The notes: generated from the letters alone by a model not told the origin. DNA of 31,043 bases from CAYPZT01 sp964415435 (GCA_964415435.1 CAYPZT010000010.1:1-31043); one strand, 5' to 3'. Shown: positions 15,637 through 22,797, counted from the first letter of the stretch. Program-made: numbers and translations.

Positions 15637-16199
15637 TTCGGCTTTGCAGGAAATGTACCATCAGGAGCATACCAGTCACGTATCTCAACGCTTCCAACTG
15701 TTTCATTTGCCTTTACTGAAACCTCAACAAGAGAATGATCCTTACAGTCAACGCTTAATCCGCAGGCCACTGCCTTCGAATAGCCGCCAACCGACGTAGA
15801 ACTGTTTTGAGGATAGGCAAACAGAACGTAGGTCCCGGGATCAACATCAGTAATCGTGAACTCTCCTAGATTCATAGCTGTTTTCATTTGATAGTATTTC
15901 GAGGAATCTGCCGTCGACACTGCATATACATCCATGGGAGGGATGCCTTCGGACGGATATCCGACAACTCCCTTTATACTTCCGGTGGTAACTTGCTTTT
16001 GCATAGCTGTTGGTATCGTTGTTCCTGTTACTACTCCTGTCACCGTTACTTTTACTTCCTTTATTTCCGTAGTAGGAGTGACAAGCGCGAGAGAGGGAGT
16101 TTTTGTTTGCCTGCCGAAGTAGAAGCCGGCGCCGATAAGAATTGCAAGAAGCGCAACGACTAAAATAAGTTTACCGAAAAGACTGAATACCCTGTCCAT
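15633..16199 (-). CDS. Membrane-anchored protein with a carboxypeptidase-regulatory/SpaA-like beta domain
   Basis: The 188-residue protein has an N-terminal signal anchor (about 5-27), a Thr/Val-rich stalk and a beta domain (about 70-175). 'GSIKGVVGYPSEGIPPMDVYAVS', 'FTITDVDPGTYVLFAYP' and a final 'VEVSVKANETVGSVEIRDW' strand fit the immunoglobulin-like carboxypeptidase-regulatory fold seen in many surface proteins. Two cysteines (about 147 and 152) are close together and may form a disulfide. ATG 16199 follows TATAAT (16212-16207) by seven bases; an open frame upstream overlaps the divergent gene and is discarded. It is likely a structural or adhesive envelope protein. Confidence 0.7.
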   Translation of the reverse strand: MDRVFSLFGKLILVVALLAILIGAGFYFGRQTKTPSLALVTPTTEIKEVKVTVTGVVTGTTIPTAMQKQVTTGSIKGVVGYPSEGIPPMDVYAVSTADSSKYYQMKTAMNLGEFTITDVDPGTYVLFAYPQNSSTSVGGYSKAVACGLSVDCKDHSLVEVSVKANETVGSVEIRDWYAPDGTFPAKPN

Positions 16200-16206
16200 G
16201 GCATTT

Positions 16207-16223
16207 ATTATACATGATACAAT
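16207..16223. promoter_or_regulatory. Back-to-back divergent -10 boxes
   Basis: Minus-strand TATAAT (16212-16207) ends seven bases before the ATG at 16199. Plus-strand TACAAT (16218-16223) ends six bases before the ATG at 16230. Only 30 bases separate the two start codons, so each -35 region lies in the other gene. Confidence 0.6.
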
Positions 16224-16229
16224 GAATCC

Positions 16230-17489
16230 ATGCCTGAAAGACCAAGACCTGAACATCGGCCCAGAAGAGAGGAAAGAAAAGACGCGCAATCTTATTTACG
16301 AAGTGTTCTCGAATACAAAGAACTCAGAAAACTCTTCCCTTCACCGAAGATAACGGTTTTCCAGTTCTTTGGTGGAAGAGACGCCTCCGCATTTGAAGGA
16401 TTTCCAACGGATGAAGTCTATCTTATAGATCCAGATGAAAGTGCAAACGTAATAGATGAATATTTAGAAAGCCATCCAAATAGTGAGCACAAACGTCTAG
16501 CACAGAATCCAGTTACCCACTCCCACCCTGAAACAAAAAAAGCCCATGTAGTTGCACTCAGAAATTCTCACGTGCCTCGCGCCGCAACTTCACAGTTCTA
16601 CCAGCGTATCTACGATGATCTCCACGATGAGGGCATCGTCATAACGAGTAATACCAAAAGACATCTGGATGCGGCAGAACTTTTAAAACAAGGTGGCTTT
16701 GAACTTGAAGGAATCATCCAGAATGCAGGAACAAACAAAGAACCAGAACTTGTGGCGTACTCAAATCAAAATGAAGAAGGAAAAACTAAACTGAAGGAGG
16801 TCATAGAAAACATACATAAGAACAAAAAAAGAAAGAAAAAAATTAAAGACGAGGAACAAGAGGTTGACGAGTACGCAGAAACAACTTTTATTTTTAGAAA
16901 AAAAGCCCCCGAACAGATGACTCAAAAAGCGAATACAAATACGAATATGAGAACGCCTGCAGCAACAGCAGTAGCACATACAGAGAGCGCACATACCCCT
17001 TTGCCCGCTCATCCGGAAGGTTCCCGTCACGATGAACTACAAAAAAGAGAACCCCACACACCAGAGCCAGCACCGCAACCAGAACCGCCCCCAAATGTAC
17101 AATCTGAGACACCAAAAAAAGAAGAAAAAAACAAGCCATCCTCTACTGAAACGTGGTTTTCAAAACAGAAGAAGGCTGTATTAAAAAGCTTAGAAAACCT
17201 TGGCTTTACCGTGGGAGGCGAGCTCTGGACTACGACCGCGGCAATGCTCAGTACTGCCGGCTGGGTAACGGGAAATCCTGCGTTCTTCTTGGCGGCTATT
17301 GCTCCTTCTGCCATAGGAGGACTCGTCAATTATGAAGGTATAAGAGGTTCGCAATCAGCTCTCGAAAAGTTGTGGTGGTGGACAAGTCACTTTACAGCCT
17401 CGACAGGACTCCTCTTCCCAATCTCGAACGTTTCTTCCGCAATTAGTAAGTTTATCGGCCGGCAGCGTAGGCCCCCTGTCCACACGTAA
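16230..17489 (+). CDS. Three-part orphan protein: degenerate Rossmann-like domain, Pro-rich linker, hydrophobic C-terminus
   Basis: I do not recognise this 419-residue protein. Residues 1-20 are Arg/Pro/Glu-rich. Residues 35-175 look like a Rossmann/methyltransferase-type alpha-beta domain ('ITVFQFFGGRDASAF', 'EVYLIDPDE', 'AHVVALRNSHV', 'GIVITSNTKRH') without a clear G-x-G-x-G loop. A Lys-rich helix (about 188-215) and a long Pro/Glu/Gln/Thr linker (about 230-305) follow. The C-terminus (about 325-405) has a Gly/Ala-rich hydrophobic hairpin ('AAMLSTAGWVTGNPAFFLAAIAPSAIGG') that probably inserts in membrane. It starts leaderless and is followed after five bases by a small helical protein gene. 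Confidence 0.6.
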   Translation: MPERPRPEHRPRREERKDAQSYLRSVLEYKELRKLFPSPKITVFQFFGGRDASAFEGFPTDEVYLIDPDESANVIDEYLESHPNSEHKRLAQNPVTHSHPETKKAHVVALRNSHVPRAATSQFYQRIYDDLHDEGIVITSNTKRHLDAAELLKQGGFELEGIIQNAGTNKEPELVAYSNQNEEGKTKLKEVIENIHKNKKRKKKIKDEEQEVDEYAETTFIFRKKAPEQMTQKANTNTNMRTPAATAVAHTESAHTPLPAHPEGSRHDELQKREPHTPEPAPQPEPPPNVQSETPKKEEKNKPSSTETWFSKQKKAVLKSLENLGFTVGGELWTTTAAMLSTAGWVTGNPAFFLAAIAPSAIGGLVNYEGIRGSQSALEKLWWWTSHFTASTGLLFPISNVSSAISKFIGRQRRPPVHT

Positions 17490-17494
17490 TAACT

Positions 17495-17860
17495 ATGATA
17501 GATGCACGAAGTGCTGTTGTCGGAGTGTTGGAAATTATCGGTTACAAAAGCGATAAAGAACAGTTCGCGAATCGATTTCTCATGTTGGCTGAAGCAAACG
17601 CCCTGACTGAATCTATAAAACAATTACCTGAAGACAGACGAACCCCACTTGTTCACCTTGTGAATGCCACTCACAGAAAACAAGAACTCATCACTGTACT
17701 TAAAAGGTATATTTCCACCGAAGTATATTTGCGTTGTTTAGAAGAAAGCATAAATGATCTTTTTCTTGATTACCTTACCTCTCTCGACAGATCATTAGAT
17801 AGGGAGACCATGAGCAAGGTACAAGAGTACCTTGCGAACCTTACCTTACAGAAGGGATAG
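17495..17860 (+). CDS. Small all-helical protein of unknown function
   Basis: I do not recognise this 121-residue protein. It appears wholly helical and soluble, with heptad-like leucines ('FLMLAEANALTESIKQL', 'VYLRCLEESINDLFLDYL', 'VQEYLANLTLQKG') and no membrane segment. It begins five bases after the stop of the three-part orphan protein with no Shine-Dalgarno, so the two are likely co-expressed and may act together. It is followed by the receiver-domain gene after a gap of about 75 bases. Confidence 0.55.
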   Translation: MIDARSAVVGVLEIIGYKSDKEQFANRFLMLAEANALTESIKQLPEDRRTPLVHLVNATHRKQELITVLKRYISTEVYLRCLEESINDLFLDYLTSLDRSLDRETMSKVQEYLANLTLQKG

Positions 17861-17934
17861 ATTGCAGTTATTACCTTTCTCTAACAAAGTTATTACGTTT
17901 GGACCTATAGCCTTTGTTACAATTTTCTATCACT

Positions 17935-18327
17935 ATGTCTACGGTCTGGATCCTTGATGACGATGCGGGTATTTTGGAAGCTCTAAAAATTATCCTCACC
18001 GAATTAAATTACAGCGTACGCGCATTCGCTTCTGAAACGAGCTTAAAAAAGGCACTTTTGGAGAGCGTGCCCGATGTTTTTTTGTTTGACGTACTTCTGG
18101 CAGGATCCAACGGTGCCCAGATTGCGAAAGAATTGAAATCGCGGACACTACTGGCGAACATTCCGATTATCCTTATGTCTGCACAGGGACGACTGCGAGA
18201 GCTTTGCCGGCTCTCGGGTGCCGAAGATTTCATAGAAAAGCCGTTCAATATAGATGACCTTGACAAAAAAATTAAGAAAGTCGTCGAAGTCAGCTGCAAT
18301 CCCCCAAACCGTGTACCACGCCACTGA
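17935..18327 (+). CDS. Stand-alone response-regulator receiver domain
   Basis: The 130-residue protein is one CheY-like receiver domain with no output domain. The acidic pocket is D8-D9-D10, the phosphoacceptor is D52 ('FLFDVLLAGSNG'), the switch residue is S82 ('ILMSAQG') and the conserved lysine is K102 ('IEKPF'). Such proteins relay phosphate from a histidine kinase to a partner; no kinase is encoded in this window. ATG 17935 is chosen over an in-frame TTG at 17914. A TACAAT box (17918-17923) lies 11 bases upstream. Confidence 0.9.
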   Translation: MSTVWILDDDAGILEALKIILTELNYSVRAFASETSLKKALLESVPDVFLFDVLLAGSNGAQIAKELKSRTLLANIPIILMSAQGRLRELCRLSGAEDFIEKPFNIDDLDKKIKKVVEVSCNPPNRVPRH

Positions 18328-18356
18328 AAAAACTATCACTTCCTTCAAACATTGAG

Positions 18357-18362
18357 TATAAT
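18357..18362 (+). promoter_or_regulatory. -10 box of tRNA-Thr
   Basis: TATAAT lies 19 bases before the mature tRNA 5' end, giving a short trimmed leader. Confidence 0.55.
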
Positions 18363-18381
18363 AAAACCTGCCTTGTTTCTT

Positions 18382-18453
18382 GCCTGGATAGTTTAGTGGT
18401 AAAACAAGCCCTTGGTAAGGGCTAGAGTGCGGGTCCGATTCCCGCTCCAGGCT
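18382..18453 (+). tRNA. tRNA-Thr (GGT) with unusual T-loop
   Basis: The acceptor stem GCCTGGA pairs with TCCAGGC. The anticodon stem AGCCC/GGGCT encloses the loop TTGGTAA, giving anticodon GGT for ACC/ACU codons. G1:C72 and C2:G71 match threonine identity. The discriminator is U73 and CCA is not encoded, unlike the other two tRNAs here. The T-loop reads TCCGATT, with C where the nearly universal U55 is expected. Confidence 0.9.
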
Positions 18454-18458
18454 CAAAC

Positions 18459-19673
18459 TTATCGATCTCTATCAAAAGGAAATCGCCTCTCAAGCCACTC
18501 CATTATAGACTCGGTTAAAGGCGTTGCATTCTTCACGGTTTTTCCCTCCGGCTGCATGCGTCTGAGCACCGATTCGAAGGCAGGCTTAGTCTGCCCGTCT
18601 GCAAAACGGAACCCAAAAAACTTCTCAACGTTATTGGTTTGATCATCAGGAGCATTTTCGTCATTCAGCTCATAAAGCAGGATTGCCTTTGGCCTGATCC
18701 TACCACCCTTTATAGCATCAATCGCATGGGTGACGTATCTTCTCTGGTCATCGGCTGTGAATCGACCATACGTCGGGAGACCAAGTTCACCAATAATAAT
18801 ATCTTTCCCGTACTGCTCGCTATAAGTGGCTATATACTCCTCCGGAAACTCTTTGATTGCATCTATATTTTTGTCATGGTAAAAGTCAAGCGTCAGAGCA
18901 TCTACCGAGTCTTTAACAGCATCAAAGAGTCTTGTTTCATCGAGTCGGAACGGCCGGCCGGACCCTACCCAGTGACTGGCGTTGACAGTAGTTTTTGCTG
19001 ACGGATCAACCTTTTCCAGTGTTTCTGATGCGGTCTTCACTATCTCGCCAAAATCTTTAAGATACTCATCTGTCATGTGGGAAATGCCATGATAATCCGT
19101 ATAATGATGAACGTCTGGTTCATTGAATATCTGCCAATGCGCGATTTTCCCCTTGTATCTATATGCCAGCTCCTCGTAGAAAAGCTTAGTCACTTTCTTG
19201 TAGTCCTCAAGCGAATAGTCTTTGGCGTATTCCGGAACATTTGTCACAAAATAGATATTCATCCCTCTCTCTTGTGCATATGAAATGGCTTCATCATAGG
19301 CTCTAAGCGAATCTTCATCCCACTGAATGTTATTCATGTCTCCGCCCAAAATTACATCACCATTTCTCATATTAAAGCGGAGGGCAGTCTGGTTATGTTC
19401 CCTCAATAGGTCGACATCTACCTTGAACCGCTCAAGTGTGAGATTTTCATGTTCACCCGCTTTGATGCGCACATGGGTGTTAAAGCCAAAATTAATAGGG
19501 GTTGTACTTAATGGTTCAGGAGAGGTAAGCCAGTCCACTGCTTTTTTTGGATCTCCCCCCGATAATCCCAGCGCCAGAGCTCCTGCTCCTGCCGCACCTG
19601 TTGCGGCAATTTCAAGAAATTTTCTCCTCGTAATTTTGGGCTGCTTTGGAATAGGTGCCCCCTTATTTTCCAT
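18459..19673 (-). CDS. Tat-exported glycoside hydrolase, clan GH-A (GH5/GH39-like)
   Basis: The 404-residue protein opens with a twin-arginine signal: I-T-R16-R17-K-F-L then an Ala/Gly-rich hydrophobic stretch to about 38. The body is a TIM-barrel of clan GH-A type. N184-E185-P186 in 'WQIFNEPDVH' is the acid/base motif, and E296 in 'IIIGELGLPT' fits the nucleophile. 'ALRFNMRN', 'NIYFVTNVPEY' and 'VDALTLDFYH' mark other barrel strands. It should hydrolyse or bind a beta-linked polysaccharide after folding in the cytoplasm; the exact family (GH5, GH39 or an unassigned relative) cannot be fixed by eye. A minus-strand TATAAC box lies eight bases before the ATG. It is downstream of the SpoU gene on the same strand. 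Confidence 0.85.
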   Translation of the reverse strand: MENKGAPIPKQPKITRRKFLEIAATGAAGAGALALGLSGGDPKKAVDWLTSPEPLSTTPINFGFNTHVRIKAGEHENLTLERFKVDVDLLREHNQTALRFNMRNGDVILGGDMNNIQWDEDSLRAYDEAISYAQERGMNIYFVTNVPEYAKDYSLEDYKKVTKLFYEELAYRYKGKIAHWQIFNEPDVHHYTDYHGISHMTDEYLKDFGEIVKTASETLEKVDPSAKTTVNASHWVGSGRPFRLDETRLFDAVKDSVDALTLDFYHDKNIDAIKEFPEEYIATYSEQYGKDIIIGELGLPTYGRFTADDQRRYVTHAIDAIKGGRIRPKAILLYELNDENAPDDQTNNVEKFFGFRFADGQTKPAFESVLRRMQPEGKTVKNATPLTESIMEWLERRFPFDRDR

Positions 19674-19682
19674 ATATAATAG

Positions 19683-20222
19683 TTATACAGCGTCCTGCAT
19701 GCGTGATAAAGCCCAATATGAGACTATTGCGGCTGAGACTATGACATTTAGGGATTTGTTTATCCCCCACATCGGTATCTCGACTATCCGATCAACCATA
19801 GAAAGCGCTTCTGTCGTAACACCTGATGTTTCATTCCCGACAAGAAGCGCAAGCGGAAGTGCATAGTCAGCCTTGGTATAAGGAATCGAGCTGCCGGCCT
19901 GCTCCACCGCGACTACTCTATACTGCTTTTTCCTTACTTCCTCGATTGCCTCAATTGCAGTTTTTTTGTATTCCCATGGAACTACTTTATAGGTGCCAAT
20001 TGAGGCTTTTTTAATGCGGGTATTTGGGGGTATCTCCATCTGACCGCACAGATACATCTTTTCAACCGCCAAAGCGTCAGCCAGGCGGAAAAGTCCGCCT
20101 ACATTATAGGTATCATAGATGTTCTCCAGAATAAAGATGACAGGGCGTCTCTGCACCTGCCGTATATCGCCTTGCGCTTTGACATCTTCAAGCTCACGCA
20201 GTTCCTTGGCATTTAACTTCAT
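19683..20222 (-). CDS. SpoU/TrmH-family RNA 2'-O-methyltransferase
   Basis: The 179-residue protein has the three SPOUT motifs. Motif 1 is N40-V-G-G-L-F-R46, the catalytic Asn/Arg region. Motif 2 is L-V-G-N-E-T-S-G-V (about 127-135) and motif 3 is I-P-M-W-G-I-N-K-S-L-N-V (149-160), which form the deep trefoil knot that binds SAM. Its short length, without an N-terminal substrate-binding domain, resembles TrmL/TrmH-like tRNA enzymes more than the 23S rRNA enzymes. The exact nucleotide target is unknown. TATAAT (20234-20229) ends exactly six bases before the ATG. Confidence 0.93.
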   Translation of the reverse strand: MKLNAKELRELEDVKAQGDIRQVQRRPVIFILENIYDTYNVGGLFRLADALAVEKMYLCGQMEIPPNTRIKKASIGTYKVVPWEYKKTAIEAIEEVRKKQYRVVAVEQAGSSIPYTKADYALPLALLVGNETSGVTTEALSMVDRIVEIPMWGINKSLNVIVSAAIVSYWALSRMQDAV

Positions 20223-20228
20223 TGTCCA

Positions 20229-20234
20229 ATTATA
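20229..20234 (-). promoter_or_regulatory. -10 box of the SpoU gene
   Basis: Minus-strand TATAAT ends six bases before the ATG at 20222 and predicts a leaderless message. Confidence 0.55.
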
Positions 20235-20359
20235 CTAAAGGTTTCTTACACAGTCCTCACTGACTCCGTACATTAACCATAATTTAGATTGTTACAGTAA
20301 TCTGAATGACGTTTTACTGGCTTCAATTCATAGCTGTATTCCATGTTGTTGTCCTATAG

Positions 20360-20388
20360 TTGACAAATGGAAAGGCCTGTAGTATAAT
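20360..20388 (+). promoter_or_regulatory. Canonical promoter of the DUF11 protein gene
   Basis: A perfect TTGACA (20360-20365) and a perfect TATAAT (20383-20388) are separated by 17 bases. The start codon lies 12 bases downstream, so the leader is about six bases. This is the strongest protein-gene promoter in the window and suggests abundant expression. Confidence 0.85.
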
Positions 20389-20400
20389 GCTTAGCTATAT

Positions 20401-21072
20401 ATGAAAAATCTTTACGTTCTGGTTGCTTCCCTTCTTTTCGTTGCAGTCCTACTCGCACGTCCTTCTTATGCACAATATGGATGTCAAGGACAATATGGTC
20501 AATACGGTAACTGTCCTCCTTCACAGTCTATTCTTATCGACAAATTCGTCGGCAGAGCAACTCTCAATAAGGGTGGTTTTACCGACATCGAATACGTAGA
20601 TAACCTTTCTGCTTCAGATACCCGATTTCATGCTAACGACATGGTCGCCTTTAAACTTAAGGTCAAAAATACCTCAGGCACAACTCTTACAAACGTAACC
20701 GTCAAAGATTACGTACCCGCATATGTTAACCCCATCGAGGGGCCGGGCACATTCGATGCCATCAATCGTGTCGTCAGCTTCAATGCTGGTGACTTTCAGG
20801 CTAACGAGGAAAAAGTATATTACTTGAAAATGCAGGTGGTTGCCCCTTCCGCTATGCCTGCTGATAAGGGCCTTTTCTGTCTTGTAAATAAGGCTCAAGC
20901 AACCAGTGACAACACTTCAGACGACGACACTGCCCAGTTTTGTGTAGAAAAACAGGTTACTGGAGTGACCCAGGTACCTCAGGCAGGGCCTGAAATGGGA
21001 GTACTTTTACTTGGCCTGGAGGCTGCCGCTCTCGGCGCCGGACTCTTCCTTAAAAAGAAAATAACTGGCTAA
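20401..21072 (+). CDS. Secreted DUF11-type surface protein with C-terminal anchor
   Basis: The 223-residue protein has a cleavable signal peptide (1-24, 'ARPSYA' before the mature QYG), then a short Gln/Tyr/Gly repeat with two cysteines. A DUF11-like immunoglobulin domain (about 60-150) follows, including 'MVAFKLKVKNTSGTTLTNVTVKDYVP'-type strands. The C-terminus has 'VPQAGPEMG', a hydrophobic helix and a KKK tail, an LPXTG-like sorting layout with a diverged motif. It is probably an abundant surface-layer or adhesion component held in the envelope by a sortase-like enzyme or by its hydrophobic tail. Its consensus promoter supports high expression. Confidence 0.82.
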   Translation: MKNLYVLVASLLFVAVLLARPSYAQYGCQGQYGQYGNCPPSQSILIDKFVGRATLNKGGFTDIEYVDNLSASDTRFHANDMVAFKLKVKNTSGTTLTNVTVKDYVPAYVNPIEGPGTFDAINRVVSFNAGDFQANEEKVYYLKMQVVAPSAMPADKGLFCLVNKAQATSDNTSDDDTAQFCVEKQVTGVTQVPQAGPEMGVLLLGLEAAALGAGLFLKKKITG

Positions 21073-21096
21073 CCTGGCAACTCCTCTTCTTTGGAC

Positions 21097-21122
21097 AGCC
21101 TCCTCATATCTCTTTTGAGGCT
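21097..21122 (+). other. Hairpin downstream of the DUF11 protein gene
   Basis: AGCCTC (21097-21102) pairs with GAGGCT (21117-21122) across a 14-base loop. The tract after it is A-rich on the plus strand, not T-rich, so it is not a standard terminator. It may protect the 3' end of the preceding message. The rest of 21123-21220 shows only an AT-rich stretch. Confidence 0.35.
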
Positions 21123-21222
21123 AAAAAATGCATTTGGATCGCCTGTATATAAAAAATTTAAAAAGGATAATGTGGACAGGTTGTGGATAGAATTTTAAGT
21201 ACTTTTGTGACAATGACTATAG

Positions 21223-21251
21223 TTGAAAACCAGCTGTAAATATGCTATACT
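21223..21251 (+). promoter_or_regulatory. Strong promoter of the structured non-coding region
   Basis: TTGAAA (21223-21228) and TATACT (21246-21251) are separated by 17 bases. The predicted start, about 21258, is exactly where the first hairpin begins, and no start codon follows at a sensible distance. Confidence 0.7.
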
Positions 21252-21257
21252 ATAGGC

Positions 21258-21775
21258 CTCTGTTATCACTGGGAGATAATAGAGTTTAAAGAGCCCAAGG
21301 ATTGAGGAGCAATTCCCAGTAATTGCTCCTCGCTTCTTGGGTTTTTTGTTGCAGTCTAGAGACTGACTCACGCTTGAGACGTGACTCGCTCTCTGGGCCG
21401 CAAGGCTCAGAATCCCCCGCCGAATGGTGGGGGGAAGTTCTTTTAAATATCTTGATCGACAGGGTCGATGGAAAAGCTTCCATCTCAACCCTTAGAGAAA
21501 GGTTTGTGATGGATGGCAGCAGCCTTGTAAAGCATGAGGCATGCTATAAAGCCATACATCCGGGTAATCTGGGAATCACATTTAACGTGATGAAGGAGAG
21601 CCTGGTCGTCCTAAGCTCGAAAGAGCGAAGGAGACGCACTTTAACATCTAGGTTTCAGGAAAAAATATTTCTCTGAATCTGCTCTAACTATGGCTGCAGC
21701 AATGCAACCAACTAGAGTGCCGAACTGTGGGCACATCCCTTACGTTAAGATGTACCCAACGCTCGGTACTTTAGT
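21258..21775 (+). ncRNA. Candidate large structured non-coding RNA
   Basis: Just after a good promoter, about 520 bases carry at least 13 hairpins with little unpaired sequence. Examples are 21258-21284 (10 bp, loop ACTGGGA), 21304-21331 (11 bp, loop CCCAGT), 21393-21410 (GCAA tetraloop), 21414-21433 (8 bp, loop GAAT), 21455-21469, 21468-21483, 21508-21560 (9 bp with one mismatch, enclosing hairpin 21531-21545), 21575-21591, 21607-21636 (inner GAAA tetraloop), 21654-21677, and a long hairpin 21711-21775 with a 13-bp base. The first two loops are complementary over six bases. No known RNA (tmRNA, RNase P, SRP, 6S, group I or II intron) is recognised. A possible terminator at 21294-21349 could instead split it into a short RNA and a separate downstream leader for the gene at 21989. 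Pairings were found by eye. Confidence 0.5.
21294..21349 (+). terminator. Terminator-like hairpin with loop complementary to the upstream hairpin
   Basis: CCCAAG (21294-21299) pairs with CTTGGG (21336-21341), and inside it GAGGAGCAATT pairs with AATTGCTCCTC over 11 bp with loop CCCAGT. GTTTTTTGTT follows. The form is that of a rho-independent terminator, so a short RNA of about 90 bases may end here. The loop can kiss ACTGGG at 21268-21273. Confidence 0.55.
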
Positions 21776-21949
21776 CCTTTGATTAGATAGGTAGTTAGCT
21801 AGCTTGTTTGTTTGAAACTTTTTCAAAAAAACAAAAAACAGATTCCAGGCTGGAGTTTTTATCCCCAAAGGATAACCTCTTCCGGTCGTGTAAGGAGAAA
21901 GAAAAAAATAACAAAGTAAGTGTTCGGAAAATCGTTCGGTCAAAAAAAC

Positions 21950-21980
21950 GTTGACTTCGGTCAACAAGATTCACAGGAGG
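21950..21980 (+). promoter_or_regulatory. UUCG hairpin and Shine-Dalgarno before the first island gene
   Basis: GTTGAC-TTCG-GTCAAC (21950-21965) is a perfect six-base-pair hairpin with a UUCG tetraloop. AGGAGG (21975-21980) stands eight bases before the ATG at 21989, an ideal ribosome binding site that decides this start. AACAAGATTCA (21963-21973) recurs before the second island gene at 22842-22852. Confidence 0.75.
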
Positions 21981-21988
21981 AACAAGAA

Positions 21989-22771
21989 ATGGTCAACACA
22001 TTGAAGCGGATTGGTAAGTGGGTACTCATCGGTATCGCGGCACTGGTCATCTTTTGGCTGACGATTACCTATGGAGTCCTCGGACTTCGCACAGTGATCG
22101 CATGGAGTGCTGACGCAGTCAATAAGGCATGGACGGGAAATGTTCCCACCATTCCTTCGGCGCCGCTCTTTCAGCCCGCACCTTTACCCAAGATGCCGGT
22201 CATAACGGTTTCGGAATGTCAATTCCAAATTCAGGGCGAATCCAGTACGTTCACACAACAGTGGAATGTACCCACACAGCATTTGCTCGCGAATGGCCAC
22301 ATTTTGACTATTGTCTGTGTGCCAGGGATGGATCCTCAAATCGTTAGCGATATGTCGCCCACCCCAACCCTTCCCGTCGTCCCGATTCCGCAAGGAACTC
22401 GCGACTCCGAAGGTTTAAGCCGACCCCCCACCAATGGTGGATGCACAAGTCAAGCTGTACAGCTTGGACCTTGGGCAAACAACGGCTCGCCTGAAAGTTT
22501 CACTATTGATGCTTCGCAAGGGGTAACCCACGCAAGCCTCTGGTTCCCTGGACTCAGTCCTGCGGAAACCGAATATAGTCTGATTCTGACAGGTGGTCAA
22601 TATCAGTTCAACGCCGGCGGAACCGCATGGCAGTATATTGGATGCAACGATGTTTCGTTTGCAGACCAGGATGCAGTTGAACACGGAGCTCGTCGTCGGA
22701 ATGCAGGCAAAATCACCATTCAGGTAACCTACGATCAATTGAAAGGGCTTTATCCCAACAATGTTCGTTAG
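21989..22771 (+). CDS. Orphan membrane-anchored extracytoplasmic protein, island gene 1
   Basis: I do not recognise this 260-residue protein. It has one membrane segment (about 11-33), a Pro-rich stretch, a beta-rich middle ('ITVSECQFQIQGESSTF') and a Pro/Thr linker ('DMSPTPTLPVVPIPQGTRD'). A C-terminal domain (about 150-260) has paired cysteines and 'FTIDASQGVTHASLWFPGL' and 'YSLILTGGQYQFNAGG' strands. An AGGAGG eight bases upstream fixes the start; a GTG at 21920 is in frame but lacks a site. The gene is visibly richer in G and C than its neighbours, uses CGC/GCG/CCG codons more, and pairs with the next gene, which has the same overall plan. The structured RNA region lies just upstream. Confidence 0.75.
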   Translation: MVNTLKRIGKWVLIGIAALVIFWLTITYGVLGLRTVIAWSADAVNKAWTGNVPTIPSAPLFQPAPLPKMPVITVSECQFQIQGESSTFTQQWNVPTQHLLANGHILTIVCVPGMDPQIVSDMSPTPTLPVVPIPQGTRDSEGLSRPPTNGGCTSQAVQLGPWANNGSPESFTIDASQGVTHASLWFPGLSPAETEYSLILTGGQYQFNAGGTAWQYIGCNDVSFADQDAVEHGARRRNAGKITIQVTYDQLKGLYPNNVR

Positions 22772-22783
22772 GATATCGAAAAA

Positions 22784-22797
22784 AGAAAGGAGGTGAT
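22784..22797 (+). promoter_or_regulatory. Orphan extended Shine-Dalgarno in the island spacer
   Basis: AGAAAGGAGGTGAT matches the complement of the usual 16S rRNA 3' tail over 14 bases. No ATG, GTG or TTG follows at a workable distance; the next start, 22869, is about 70 bases on and has its own AAGGAG (22852-22857). It may be a ribosome standby site, or mark a lost small gene. Confidence 0.5.

Noticed and set aside
21323..21676. Open frame of about 117 codons inside the structured RNA region
   Set aside because: It starts inside a terminator stem with a non-ATG codon and no ribosome binding site, has an odd composition, and is fully explained by hairpins; I treat it as accidental, though its second half could be tested for coding.
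21811..21827. TTTGAAA/TTTCAAA hairpin as a terminator
   Set aside because: It is followed by A residues, not T, on the plus strand, and on the minus strand the T run precedes the hairpin.
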